A stretch of DNA of 33,708 bases from Prosthecochloris sp. (GTDB lineage: Bacteria; Bacteroidota; Chlorobiia; Chlorobiales; Chlorobiaceae), in NCBI GenBank assembly GCA_004028745.1, contig RAZP01000003.1, positions 1 to 33,708 on the forward strand, given 5' to 3'. Positions 16,936-24,168 of the stretch are shown one piece after another (the first letter of the stretch is position 1; each line of letters starts with the position of its first letter). Made by a program: the position numbers and the translations under genes. The notes below the pieces were generated by a model, which saw nothing but the letters and a program-made list of their open reading frames with translations, did no database searches and was not told the DNA's origin.

Positions 16936-17077
16936 GGGCACCTCTATTAATTTGTTGCGCACCATGATTACGTCGTTGGTCGGTGCTCGAAATCCTCATG
17001 TACTCTATGTACACTCCGGTTTCTGTGCTCCGTCCGTCTTGTACTCACAGCGCTCACGACAATTAATAGAGGCGCCC
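16936..17077. mobile_element. MITE-like element, copy C (subtype I)
   Basis: A 142-bp element with ends GGGCACCTCTATTAATT and AATTAATAGAGGCGCCC, one mismatch between the arms. It is flanked by ATAA on both sides, a 4-bp target duplication. The interior aligns over its full length with copy B with scattered substitutions. It lies in the divergent gap between the phosphohexomutase and lpxB. Confidence 0.85.
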
Positions 17078-17280
17078 ATAATTGACTACTAAATAATGGT
17101 GAAATTCATCGCTTTCTTCTTTTTTGACTTTTCTTCCATCTCTTGTCACTATTTATCAGACAATGTGAAACACTCGACTTGAGCGTGAGAAAGTCATTGT
17201 AATACATGCGGTTACGGAGACACCTTTGTTCTTAGGTCAAAGATACCGTTTACTGTTTGATGTTCCAATTGAAGCAGCAT
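17078..17280. other. lpxB upstream region with repeat fragment
   Basis: About 17118-17155 is the reverse complement of the start of block R3 (GTGACAAGAGACGGAAGAAA at about 32106-32125), so it is a fragment of the modular repeats. The rest must hold the lpxB promoter, but I could not assign a convincing -35/-10 pair. Confidence 0.45.
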
Positions 17281-18426
17281 ATGCGAGATAAGAAACTTTT
17301 TGTTCTCGCCGGAGAGGTTTCCGGTGACCTTCATGCTTCGGAAGTTATTGACGTTGTGCATGCAAAGTGTCCGGCACTGAAAGTTTTCGGTACAGGTGGT
17401 CGAAGGCTGCGGGCGCTCGGCGCCGATTTGCTTTATGATGTCGATTCCCTGAGTGTCATGGGCTTTGTCGAGGTGATAAAGCAGGGACTTTTTTTGCGAA
17501 AAGTGATGCGCGATCTAAAGCGTTCAATTGCACGTGAAAAGCCTGATGTTGCGCTGCTGGTGGATTATCCCGGAATGAATCTTATCATGGCACGGCATCT
17601 TCATCGTCTCGGTATTCCAGTTATCTATTATATTTCCCCGAAGGTTTGGGCATGGAAAGAAGGTCGTATCAGAAAGATCAGGGAATATGTCGATCACCTG
17701 ATGGTGATCTTTGATTTTGAGGTAGATTTTTATAAAAGACACGGAATTAAGGCTGAGTTTGCGGGTAATCCGGTGGTTGAAGAGATAGGGAAGCTTCAAC
17801 TTCGCCCGAAAAGGGATTTCCTCCGTGAACATCGTATCGAGGGGGGCCGGAAAATTATCGGTTTGCTTCCCGGCAGCAGAAAACAGGAGATAGCTTTTAT
17901 TTTTCCTGAAATGCTTCGGGCGGCAAGGGTGCTTCAGAAAAAATATGATGCGGTTTTTTTGCTGGGCAAAGCGCCGCATGTCAATCACCGCTTATACGAT
18001 ACCTGTATTGAGGGTGCAGGAATTTCGTTTATTGATTGTTCTGCATATGAGGTGATGAAGTACAGCGATCTTGCACTCGTAACATCCGGAACCGCTACGC
18101 TTGAAGCCCTTTGTTTTGGAGTGCCGATGATTGTTCTTTATAAAACCGGCAAGTTGAACTACGCTATAGGCAAGCGCCTTGTCCGCCTGCACAGTATTTC
18201 GCTCGCAAATCTTGTTGCAAAAGGTTTGGATGCCAGGGAGAGGGCTGTTCCCGAACTGCTCCAGCATGAGGTAGCCGCTGATAGAATTCTACAGGAAGTG
18301 TCACGTCTGCTGGATGATGAAAAGGCGGCTGAAAATATGCGTCAGGAACTGCTTGCTGCAAAAACAAGGTTGAGTTCAATGCTGCCCTCGGAGACAGTTG
18401 CTTCCGTTATCTGCGGGTATTTGTAG
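17281..18426 (+). CDS. lpxB: Lipid-A-disaccharide synthase
   Basis: A 381-residue GT19 glycosyltransferase that joins UDP-2,3-diacylglucosamine and lipid X to form the lipid A disaccharide at the inner membrane. The N-terminal FVLAGEVSGDLHAS (near 6-19), SPKVWAWKEGRI (near 118), GLLPGSRKQEI (near 196) and the sugar-nucleotide motif TSGTATLEALCFGVPMIV (near 265) are all family hallmarks. The ATG at 17281 starts directly before KKLFVLAGE; ATG 17260 and TTG 17257 are in frame but only add unconserved residues. Together with kdsD it shows a Kdo/lipid A-containing outer membrane. Confidence 0.94.
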   Translation: MRDKKLFVLAGEVSGDLHASEVIDVVHAKCPALKVFGTGGRRLRALGADLLYDVDSLSVMGFVEVIKQGLFLRKVMRDLKRSIAREKPDVALLVDYPGMNLIMARHLHRLGIPVIYYISPKVWAWKEGRIRKIREYVDHLMVIFDFEVDFYKRHGIKAEFAGNPVVEEIGKLQLRPKRDFLREHRIEGGRKIIGLLPGSRKQEIAFIFPEMLRAARVLQKKYDAVFLLGKAPHVNHRLYDTCIEGAGISFIDCSAYEVMKYSDLALVTSGTATLEALCFGVPMIVLYKTGKLNYAIGKRLVRLHSISLANLVAKGLDARERAVPELLQHEVAADRILQEVSRLLDDEKAAENMRQELLAAKTRLSSMLPSETVASVICGYL

Positions 18427-18460
18427 AACCGATTGCCGTGCATTTTCCTGAAAACGTTGA

Positions 18461-18474
18461 ATAGAGGTGCCCAT
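18461..18474. mobile_element. Solo right end of a MITE-like element
   Basis: GAATAGAGGTGCCC followed by ATAA matches the right terminal repeat and the type of flank of the full elements (compare the right end of copy C). No matching left end is near. It lies between lpxB and the small membrane protein gene; an in-frame GTG inside it should not be taken as a start codon. Confidence 0.5.
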
Positions 18475-18487
18475 AAGTAAACATGCT

Positions 18488-18751
18488 ATGGAACAGTTTA
18501 TCACACTTCTTGTTGAAAACCCACTTTATCTTGTCGTAGCGGTTATCGTATCGATTGCCGTGTTGCTGCTGTTTTTGAAAAAAATCCTGAAACTGCTTAT
18601 TGTTGTTGCGGCTGTATGCATTCTGTATGTTGCTTACCTTTACTGGTCGGGCGAGAATATTCCCGAAACAGTTAAAAGGATGGAACAGGCCGTAGATGAA
18701 TCACTCAGGAAGGGGGCAGGTTTTTTAAGGCGCCTTGGCGACCCCGATTGA
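18488..18751 (+). CDS. Small membrane protein, unknown function
   Basis: An 87-residue protein with two adjoining hydrophobic helices (about 12-31, LYLVVAVIVSIAVLLLFL, and 34-53, LKLLIVVAAVCILYVAYLYW) separated by KKI, then an amphipathic basic/acidic tail (ETVKRMEQAVDESLRKGAGFLRR). The ATG at 18488 is the likely start. It follows lpxB on the same strand by 61 bases and may be co-transcribed with it. I do not recognise a family; an envelope role is only a guess from its neighbour. Confidence 0.65.
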   Translation: MEQFITLLVENPLYLVVAVIVSIAVLLLFLKKILKLLIVVAAVCILYVAYLYWSGENIPETVKRMEQAVDESLRKGAGFLRRLGDPD

Positions 18752-18829
18752 TCTTATTATATTATGGTATAGCGCTTTTTCTCCTTAAAAAATAATATTT
18801 TTTTGTTATTTACTTCTTCTTTTTTTGGT

Positions 18830-18861
18830 AATTCGTTATGTTTTTCGAGAAATAACGAATT
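18830..18861 (+). promoter_or_regulatory. ModE-like operator upstream of modA
   Basis: A perfect 10-bp inverted repeat, AATTCGTTAT (18830-18839) and ATAACGAATT (18852-18861), with 12 bases between, ends 14 bases before the modA start. The CGTTAT-N12-ATAACG core has the form of the known molybdate-responsive ModE operator in front of mod operons. The position would let a ModE-type repressor block transcription when molybdate is plentiful. No ModE gene is in the window. Confidence 0.65.
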
Positions 18862-18875
18862 GCAATATCACAGTT

Positions 18876-19691
18876 ATGAGGAAGAAAAGCCAGCTCTTTG
18901 TGCTGCCCTTTTTGTTTGCAGTGCTGCTTGCCGTTTCGTGCCGGGAAACGGGAAAACAGTTCCCGGAGCCTTCGGATCAATCTATCGTCCTGCATATTGC
19001 AGCTGCTGCAAATCTCAGTTACGTTTTGCCGGAGCTGATAGAGGCGTTCAAAGAAGATCACGACAAGTTCGGACCGATTGATATCAGGGCCACCAAAGCT
19101 TCAAGCGGCAGTCTTACGGCGCAGATCCGAAACAGCGCCCCTTTTGATCTTTTTCTGGCGGCTGATACAGCTTACCCGCAGGCACTCTATAACGATGCAT
19201 TGACCATAGGGCAGCCTGTAGTGTATGCCGAAGGTTTGCCGGTTATGGTATACCGCCGGGAGATTAACGGCCGTCAAGGGGTTATATGTCTGACGGATGC
19301 ATCGGTTGAAAAAATTGCTGTCGCACAGCCGGAGCTTGCGCCTTACGGTGCAGCGGCGCTGGAGATCCTTTCACGTGCAGGGATTCTTAGAGAGGTTGAA
19401 AGCAAGCTTGTCTACGGGACTTCCGTAACCCAGGCGTTTCAGCACTCAGTTACCGCGGCTGACGCAGGTTTTATTGCAAGATCCCTTTTGTTCGGTGAGG
19501 GCGGCAAGGAGCTGAAAAAAGCCGGTTTGGAATGGATCGGGTTTCCACCTGAGGCATATAATCCTGCCTTGCTCCGCCAGGCAATGGTGCTTCTTGATTC
19601 CTCCAATACTGCTGCCGTTGCTTTTTTCAGGTTTATGCAGGGGGAAAAAGCCAGGGAAATTCTGGAAAAAAACGGGTATCGGGCAGAATGA
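18876..19691 (+). CDS. modA: Molybdate ABC transporter substrate-binding lipoprotein
   Basis: A 271-residue periplasmic binding protein that captures molybdate (or tungstate) and hands it to ModBC. A lipoprotein signal peptide ends in the lipobox LAVSC (Cys22), so it is tethered to the membrane. Then comes the ModA pattern: VLHIAAAANLSYVLPELIEAF (near 35-55), KASSGSLTAQI (near 72), APFDLFLAADTAYP (near 87) and the late segment TAADAGFIARSLL. The ATG at 18876 is chosen because it begins the signal peptide; upstream in-frame codons read through the operator. It overlaps the next gene by 4 nt and heads modA-mop-modB-modC. Confidence 0.92.
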   Translation: MRKKSQLFVLPFLFAVLLAVSCRETGKQFPEPSDQSIVLHIAAAANLSYVLPELIEAFKEDHDKFGPIDIRATKASSGSLTAQIRNSAPFDLFLAADTAYPQALYNDALTIGQPVVYAEGLPVMVYRREINGRQGVICLTDASVEKIAVAQPELAPYGAAALEILSRAGILREVESKLVYGTSVTQAFQHSVTAADAGFIARSLLFGEGGKELKKAGLEWIGFPPEAYNPALLRQAMVLLDSSNTAAVAFFRFMQGEKAREILEKNGYRAE

Positions 19692-20089
19692 ACAGAATAC
19701 GGGCCGCTGTTACAGCTATAGACTGCAACGGCAATCTGCACAAAGTATCGCTTGCCGCGGGTAAAGAAATGATTACGGTAATAACTCTTGAGCTTGCCGA
19801 CGACTATACTGTCGGTGCGTTAGTGGATATACATTTCAAGCCGGCGCATGTGGCGCTTGCAAAAAACATCACAGGTGAGGTGAGTATAGCAAACCGGCTG
19901 GAAGCAACCGTATCGGAGCTGCAAAAGGGAAAACTGCTGACCGACATTCTGCTTGACAGCGAAATCGGAAAGTTTTACGCCCTGACCACAACGGAAGCGG
20001 TCGAGAGGATGCATATTGCTCCCGGAGATTCCGTTACCGCACTCATGAAAGCGAGCGACCTTTATCTGTCGAGGGTGAAGAGACTATGA
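19688..20089 (+). CDS. mop: Molybdopterin-binding (Mop/TOBE) protein
   Basis: A 133-residue protein made of two tandem Mop-like (TOBE) units of about 65 residues. The first has NRIRAAVTAID and VDIHFKPAHVALAKNI; the second has NRLEATVSELQKGKLLTDIL and GDSVTALMKASDLYLS. Such small cytoplasmic proteins bind molybdate in oligomers and store or buffer it; the same domain forms the C-terminus of ModE and ModC. It has no DNA-binding domain, so it is not ModE itself. It overlaps modA and modB by 4 nt each (ATGA junctions), showing full translational coupling in the operon. Confidence 0.85.
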   Translation: MNRIRAAVTAIDCNGNLHKVSLAAGKEMITVITLELADDYTVGALVDIHFKPAHVALAKNITGEVSIANRLEATVSELQKGKLLTDILLDSEIGKFYALTTTEAVERMHIAPGDSVTALMKASDLYLSRVKRL

Positions 20090-20760
20090 ATCAGTTTGAT
20101 ATGGAACCATTTCTGCTTTCTTTCAGGCTGGCGGCAATAACCACGATATTGCTGTTTATCTTTTCTGTCCCTCTTGCCTGGAAATTGTCACAAACCAGGT
20201 CAAAGTCAAAGCCTTTTATCGAGGCACTGGTAAGTATGCCGATTGTGCTGCCTCCAACAGTACTTGGTTTTTATCTGCTGATTTTCCTCTCCGACCGATC
20301 TCCTCTGGGAATGTTTTTAAAGGAGATGTTCAGCGTAAATCTTGTGTTTACTTTCGAAGGGATCCTTATCGCGTCCTGTATCTATTCCTTTCCATTCATG
20401 CTGCAGCCTCTTCAGTCGGGAATGGAGCAGGTGCCCGTAAAACTGTTGGAGGCTTCATACGTTCTGGGAAAGTCGAAGCTTGAAACACTTATGCATGTAA
20501 TATTGCCCAACATCAAGCCTTCAATTCTCACCGGAGTAATCATTACCTTTGCCCACACCGTCGGAGAGTTCGGTGTGGTGCTTATGGTCGGCGGCAGTAT
20601 TCAGGGTGAAACCAGAGTTGCCTCGATAGCGATCTATGAACTGGTTGAACTGCTGGACTATAAAATGGCCCATGTCTATTCTCTTATTTTGATTGCTTTC
20701 AGTTTCTCTGTACTGATGGTTGTCTATATCCTCAATCACCGAAACAGGGCGTCGGGCTGA
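20086..20760 (+). CDS. modB: Molybdate ABC transporter permease
   Basis: A 224-residue inner-membrane permease with about five or six helices (for example TTILLFIFSVPLAWKL near 20-35 and LVFTFEGILIASCIYSFPF near 86-104). It has the cytoplasmic coupling loop with the EAA motif (LEASYVLGKSKLETLMHVILP near 125-145) that docks on ModC, and the ModB-type TVGEFGVVLMVGGSI near 156. The length is usual for ModB. It overlaps mop by 4 nt and is followed by modC after 5 nt. Confidence 0.93.
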   Translation: MNQFDMEPFLLSFRLAAITTILLFIFSVPLAWKLSQTRSKSKPFIEALVSMPIVLPPTVLGFYLLIFLSDRSPLGMFLKEMFSVNLVFTFEGILIASCIYSFPFMLQPLQSGMEQVPVKLLEASYVLGKSKLETLMHVILPNIKPSILTGVIITFAHTVGEFGVVLMVGGSIQGETRVASIAIYELVELLDYKMAHVYSLILIAFSFSVLMVVYILNHRNRASG

Positions 20761-20765
20761 TTATC

Positions 20766-21671
20766 ATGGTTGTTTCGTCACTGAAAAAAAAACTCATGGG
20801 TGCAGACGGGGATTTTCTGCTTCAAACCAACGTAGAAATTGCTCGTGGGGGGATAACGGCCATTGCCGGGCCTTCAGGCAGCGGGAAAACTACATTTCTG
20901 CGAATGATCTCAGGGTTGACCTCTCCTGATGAGGGTCTGCTTGAAGTGGATGGTGAGGTATGGTTTCAGAGAGAAACAGGAAAAAAGACGCAATTGAACC
21001 TGAAACCGCAGCAACGGAGAGTCGGTGTGGTTTTTCAGGGGTACGCCCTGTTTCCGCATATGTCCGTTCTGGGAAATCTGCTCTATGCATCCCGCAACAG
21101 CGATATGGCTGAAAAGCTGCTTGACATGATCGGTTTGCAGCAGTTGAAGCATGTCAAGCCGCCAAATCTCTCAGGTGGACAGAAACAACGGGTTGCACTT
21201 GCTCGTGCACTTATGCAGCAGCCCCGAATTCTCCTGCTTGACGAACCGCTTTCCGCTCTCGACGAGGGTATGAAGGCGCTCCTTCAGGATGAGCTTTTGA
21301 GAGTGAACAGCGAGCTGGGCGTGACAATACTTATCGTTACGCACGATTCAAGTGAAATGTACAAGCTTTGTGACCGTGTACTCCTGTTTGAAAAAGGACA
21401 AATTGTTGCCGATACATCACCCCGCAAGCTTTTTGTCGAAAGAGAGACAACTCAGAAATTTGCATTCAAAGGTGAAATTCTTGAAATCAGAGCCGTCGAT
21501 GCTGTGTACGTTGCGGTTATCGCCATAGGCAACAACCTTGTTGAGGTAGTTATCGATTCGGATGAAAAAGAAAATCTGCAGGCCGGAGACATTGTTGTTG
21601 TAGGCACGAAAGCGTTCAATCCCACAGTGAGAAAGTTTGAAGAGCAGGAATTTGATTTTTCAAGGCTCTAA
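20766..21671 (+). CDS. modC: Molybdate ABC transporter ATP-binding protein
   Basis: A 301-residue ATPase that powers molybdate import. Walker A is GPSGSGKT (35-42), the Q-loop is VVFQGYALFPHMSV, the ABC signature LSGGQKQRVALARAL is near 136-150, Walker B is ILLLDEPLSALDE near 157-169, and the H-loop is IVTHDSSE. A single C-terminal TOBE-like segment covers about 230-295, so it is somewhat shorter than ModC proteins of about 350 residues; the separate mop gene may make up for this. The stop codon TAA lies inside the TAAA that flanks MITE-like copy D, so that element inserted exactly at the gene end. Confidence 0.93.
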   Translation: MVVSSLKKKLMGADGDFLLQTNVEIARGGITAIAGPSGSGKTTFLRMISGLTSPDEGLLEVDGEVWFQRETGKKTQLNLKPQQRRVGVVFQGYALFPHMSVLGNLLYASRNSDMAEKLLDMIGLQQLKHVKPPNLSGGQKQRVALARALMQQPRILLLDEPLSALDEGMKALLQDELLRVNSELGVTILIVTHDSSEMYKLCDRVLLFEKGQIVADTSPRKLFVERETTQKFAFKGEILEIRAVDAVYVAVIAIGNNLVEVVIDSDEKENLQAGDIVVVGTKAFNPTVRKFEEQEFDFSRL

Positions 21672-21672
21672 A

Positions 21673-21787
21673 GGGCACCTCTATTTATTGTCATGAGTCC
21701 CGATTCCATCGGGATGCAAGGCGAACGGAGTCCCGACAGGTCGGGACCAACGAAGCAATTGAAGTGCGGAATAAATTTGAGATGCCC
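21673..21787. mobile_element. MITE-like element, copy D (subtype II, inverted orientation)
   Basis: A 115-bp element with left end GGGCACCTCTATTTATT and right end AATTTGAGATGCCC, in reverse orientation relative to copies A and F. It contains CCCGATTCCATCGGGA and GTCCCGACAGGTCGGGAC palindromes. The flank TAAA on the left recurs on the right after one extra A. It lies between the modC stop and the terminator of the small exported peptide gene. Confidence 0.8.
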
Positions 21788-21788
21788 A

Positions 21789-21816
21789 TAAAAAAGGGGC
21801 CTGTCACCAGACCCCC
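21789..21816 (-). terminator. Rho-independent terminator of the small exported peptide gene
   Basis: On the minus strand the transcript would read GGGGUCUG-GUGA-CAGGCCCC followed directly by UUUUUU, an 8-bp stem with one G-U pair and a 4-base loop. It begins 11 bases after the peptide's stop codon. Confidence 0.8.
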
Positions 21817-21826
21817 CCTGCTTACT

Positions 21827-21991
21827 CTACCGATAAGGACCCCCCAGCAAAATCCCCAATATGAATTCAATGAGTTGCATGATATAGTAGGCAAACCCAC
21901 CACTTTTGGGTAATGGAGTAAGAGCAAAAGAGGTCGATGTGAAAATAATGCTTACAAGAAATGCCGCAAGGGTAGCTAATGCTGTTTTCAT
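21827..21991 (-). CDS. Small exported/membrane peptide, 54 residues, unknown function
   Basis: A 54-codon gene with its own full set of signals. The ribosome site AAGGA lies 8-12 nt before the ATG at 21991, a sigma-70-like promoter is at 22076-22104, and a strong terminator follows at 21789-21816. The product starts with a classical signal peptide (MKTALATLAAFLVSIIF, cleavage near TSFA-LT). A short mature part of about 31 residues follows, with one hydrophobic segment (AYYIMQLIEFILGILLGG) and the end PYR. This could be a small membrane protein or secreted peptide. I recognise no family. A different reading frame over the same region gives a longer ORF but runs through the terminator and copy D and has no ribosome site. 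Confidence 0.75.
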   Translation of the reverse strand: MKTALATLAAFLVSIIFTSTSFALTPLPKSGGFAYYIMQLIEFILGILLGGPYR

Positions 21992-22032
21992 GGTAGTACT
22001 TCCTTATGATTATTATATTGTTTTGGGGAATC

Positions 22033-22047
22033 ATGGGGAAAACCCAT
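22033..22047 (-). other. Small leader hairpin of the exported peptide gene
   Basis: ATGGG-GAAAA-CCCAT forms a 5-bp stem in the untranslated leader between promoter and start codon. It may affect mRNA stability or translation, but it is short and could be chance. Confidence 0.3.
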
Positions 22048-22075
22048 CAGGATATATAGTTACACACCACGACAC

Positions 22076-22104
22076 ATGATAGCAATAAAATTTGTTTTGG
22101 TCAA
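22076..22104 (-). promoter_or_regulatory. Sigma-70-like promoter of the small exported peptide gene
   Basis: Read on the minus strand: -35 TTGACC (22104-22099), a 17-bp spacer and -10 TATCAT (22081-22076). This is near consensus with ideal spacing. Transcription would start near 22069, giving a leader of about 78 nt. It is the most convincing promoter in the window. Confidence 0.75.
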
Positions 22105-22137
22105 AAGAGTCCGGAAAGATAAACCACTAAGCAGTTT

Positions 22138-22148
22138 CAGAGGTGCCC
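22138..22148. mobile_element. Solo right end of a MITE-like element
   Basis: CAGAGGTGCCC followed by TTATG is like the right end and flank of copy B. With copy D on the other side, it brackets the small exported peptide gene between two element ends facing opposite ways, within 14 bases of the oxidoreductase stop codon. Confidence 0.5.
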
Positions 22149-22161
22149 TTATGATATGATA

Positions 22162-24123
22162 TCAGCTCAAGGCACCGGTCGGGCAGCGTTCAGCCAGCAG
22201 TTTCATGGTTATGCTTTCTTCCTTTCCGGTCTCTTCAAGCGTTCGGACACAAATCCCGCAATCGACGCATTTTTCTCTCTCGAATCTTATTTCAACACCT
22301 CGATCGACCGAGAACTCATCGTTACCATTTTTCCTGCATTCCTGGTTAATATTGTAGGTTGAGGCAAGTTCGCGCAGTGTGCAGTCGTTTTGATTTGTGC
22401 AACTGCACCGCATACACCGCACCGCTTCCTGCCTTGCACTTTCCTCAGACAGGCCGGCAGAAACCTCGTCGAAACCCGAAACCCGACGGTTTATCGGCAG
22501 CTCTGCCGGTTTTGCTCTGGAAGCCTGTTTTGCACGTTTGTAAAAAGCTTCGGGAGCCAGGTCCCTGGGGCCGTAACTTGAATTGAAAGTAACAGGAAGT
22601 GCGGTTACCGGTTCGTCCCTGAGATAAATGTTTATTGCCCGCGCGGCTTTTTTGCCATGATTGACAGCATTGATGGCTGTATCGGCGCCGTTTACACAGT
22701 CTCCTCCCGCAAAAACCCAGGGGATAGACGTCCGGCAGGTTTCAGAGTCCACGGCTACAGAGCCTTTCCAGGCTGAGGCAATCCCCAGCTTTTCATGAAT
22801 GGAGCTTTCAACCTGCTGTCCAACTGCGGAAATGACCAGATCGGCACTCATGGAAAATTCGGAATGTTCAATCGGCACAGGACGTCTTCTCCCGCTTTCA
22901 TCGGGCTTTCCAGGTGCCATTTTCCACGCTGTGACCAAAAGGCCGTCCTCGGCCTTTTCTATAGCTATCGGAGCTGTGAGAAAATCAATTGAAATACCTT
23001 CATGCAGGGCTTCTTCTATCTCTGCACGGTTTGCCGGCATTTCATCAATGGTTCTGCGATAAAGAATACGGACAGATTCAGCTCCCAGCCGGAGTGCGGT
23101 GCGTGAAGCATCAATCGCAGTATTCCCGCCGCCGATCACCAGCACCCTTTTGCCAGGATTAACTTCTTTGCCGGATGCAACTTGTTTTAGAAAATCAGTA
23201 CCGGAAATCACACCTTCATTCTCTTCACCTTGTATTTCCAGACGACCGGCTTTCTGTGCGCCGAAAGCAAGGAACACAACATCAAACCCTTCATGTTTAA
23301 GACTTTCGAGAGATATATCGCGGCCAAAAACAGTGTTGCAGACAAACGTTGCGCCCATAGCCTTGATCGGTGTCAGGTCCGCTTCGAGTATCTCCGCAGG
23401 AAGCCTGAAACGGGGTATACCATAGTGCATCATACCCCCAGGGGCTTCATGAGCATCGTAAACCGTAACATCATGTCCTTCACTCAGCAGATAATAAGCG
23501 GCAGTCAGTCCTGCAGGGCCGGCACCGATTATCGCTGCTTTTTTACCTGTTTTTGGTTTAACTGAAGGGATGTACCGTTTTCCTGAGGCGTTATCCCTGT
23601 CGGCGGCAAAACGTTTCAAGGCACATATGGATAAAGGCTCATCGACGCCATGTCTTCGGCATTCGTCTTCACAGGGAGCAGGACAGATTCTGCCGAGTAT
23701 TCCCGGAAGAGGAATATCATCCTTGATGATCCGTATGGCTTCACTGTCATTGCCGGAGGCTATGGCCGAGACAAACGCGGGAATATCGCAGCCTGCCGGA
23801 CATGAAACCTCACATGGGCCGTTGCAGTCGCCGCAATGCTGTTCAAGGAGGCGCTCGAGGTTTTTCTTGCGGATTCCATAAAGCTCCGAGCTATCGGTTT
23901 CAATTGTCGTTCCATTGGATATGCTGGTGCTGCAGGCTGGTACAAAACGGTGTTTTCCCTTGATTTCAACAATGCACATCCAGCAGGAGCCGGGTGAATG
24001 CAGCGATTCATGAAAGCACAGGGTCGGGATGGCTACGCCGTTGCGTCTTGCCGCTTCCAAAATAGAGGTGCCGGTCTCAGCAGTGACCTTTTTTCCGTTC
24101 AGGGTGAAGGTGACGTTGCTCAT
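22162..24123 (-). CDS. Fe-S/FAD pyridine nucleotide oxidoreductase (NuoG-like N-terminus fused to GltD-like module)
   Basis: A 653-residue multi-cofactor flavoprotein. An N-terminal [2Fe-2S] ferredoxin-like domain has Cys36, Cys47, Cys50 and Cys64 (TLCFHESLHSPGSCWMC), followed by a Cys-rich linker (CGDCNGPCEVSCPAGC, 97-112). Next is the GltD-type [4Fe-4S] region (GRICPAPCEDECRR, 145-157). The FAD site is IIGAGPAGLTAAYYL (198-212), the NAD(P)H site is VIGGGNTAIDASRTA and a second FAD motif is VFAGGDCVNGADTA. A C-terminal CVDCGICV...CP cluster motif completes it. The architecture suggests electron transfer between NAD(P)H and another carrier or partner subunit. ATG 24123 is chosen because it begins the ferredoxin fold. 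It is 45 bases after ispH on the same strand. The true acceptor is unknown. Confidence 0.85.
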   Translation of the reverse strand: MSNVTFTLNGKKVTAETGTSILEAARRNGVAIPTLCFHESLHSPGSCWMCIVEIKGKHRFVPACSTSISNGTTIETDSSELYGIRKKNLERLLEQHCGDCNGPCEVSCPAGCDIPAFVSAIASGNDSEAIRIIKDDIPLPGILGRICPAPCEDECRRHGVDEPLSICALKRFAADRDNASGKRYIPSVKPKTGKKAAIIGAGPAGLTAAYYLLSEGHDVTVYDAHEAPGGMMHYGIPRFRLPAEILEADLTPIKAMGATFVCNTVFGRDISLESLKHEGFDVVFLAFGAQKAGRLEIQGEENEGVISGTDFLKQVASGKEVNPGKRVLVIGGGNTAIDASRTALRLGAESVRILYRRTIDEMPANRAEIEEALHEGISIDFLTAPIAIEKAEDGLLVTAWKMAPGKPDESGRRRPVPIEHSEFSMSADLVISAVGQQVESSIHEKLGIASAWKGSVAVDSETCRTSIPWVFAGGDCVNGADTAINAVNHGKKAARAINIYLRDEPVTALPVTFNSSYGPRDLAPEAFYKRAKQASRAKPAELPINRRVSGFDEVSAGLSEESARQEAVRCMRCSCTNQNDCTLRELASTYNINQECRKNGNDEFSVDRGVEIRFEREKCVDCGICVRTLEETGKEESITMKLLAERCPTGALS

Positions 24124-24168
24124 AATGGTGAAATGAAAATCTTGTGAAACGCTCAACTTGGGTGACGG

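Noticed and set aside
21691..21927. 78-codon minus-strand ORF overlapping the exported peptide gene
   Set aside because: It is in a different frame, runs through the terminator and copy D, and lacks the ribosome site and signal peptide that support the 54-codon gene.
24061..24074. AATAGAGGTGCC resembling an element right end
   Set aside because: It lies inside the ferredoxin domain of the oxidoreductase, encoding conserved residues (GTSILEA on the other strand), and has no partner end or flank; chance match.
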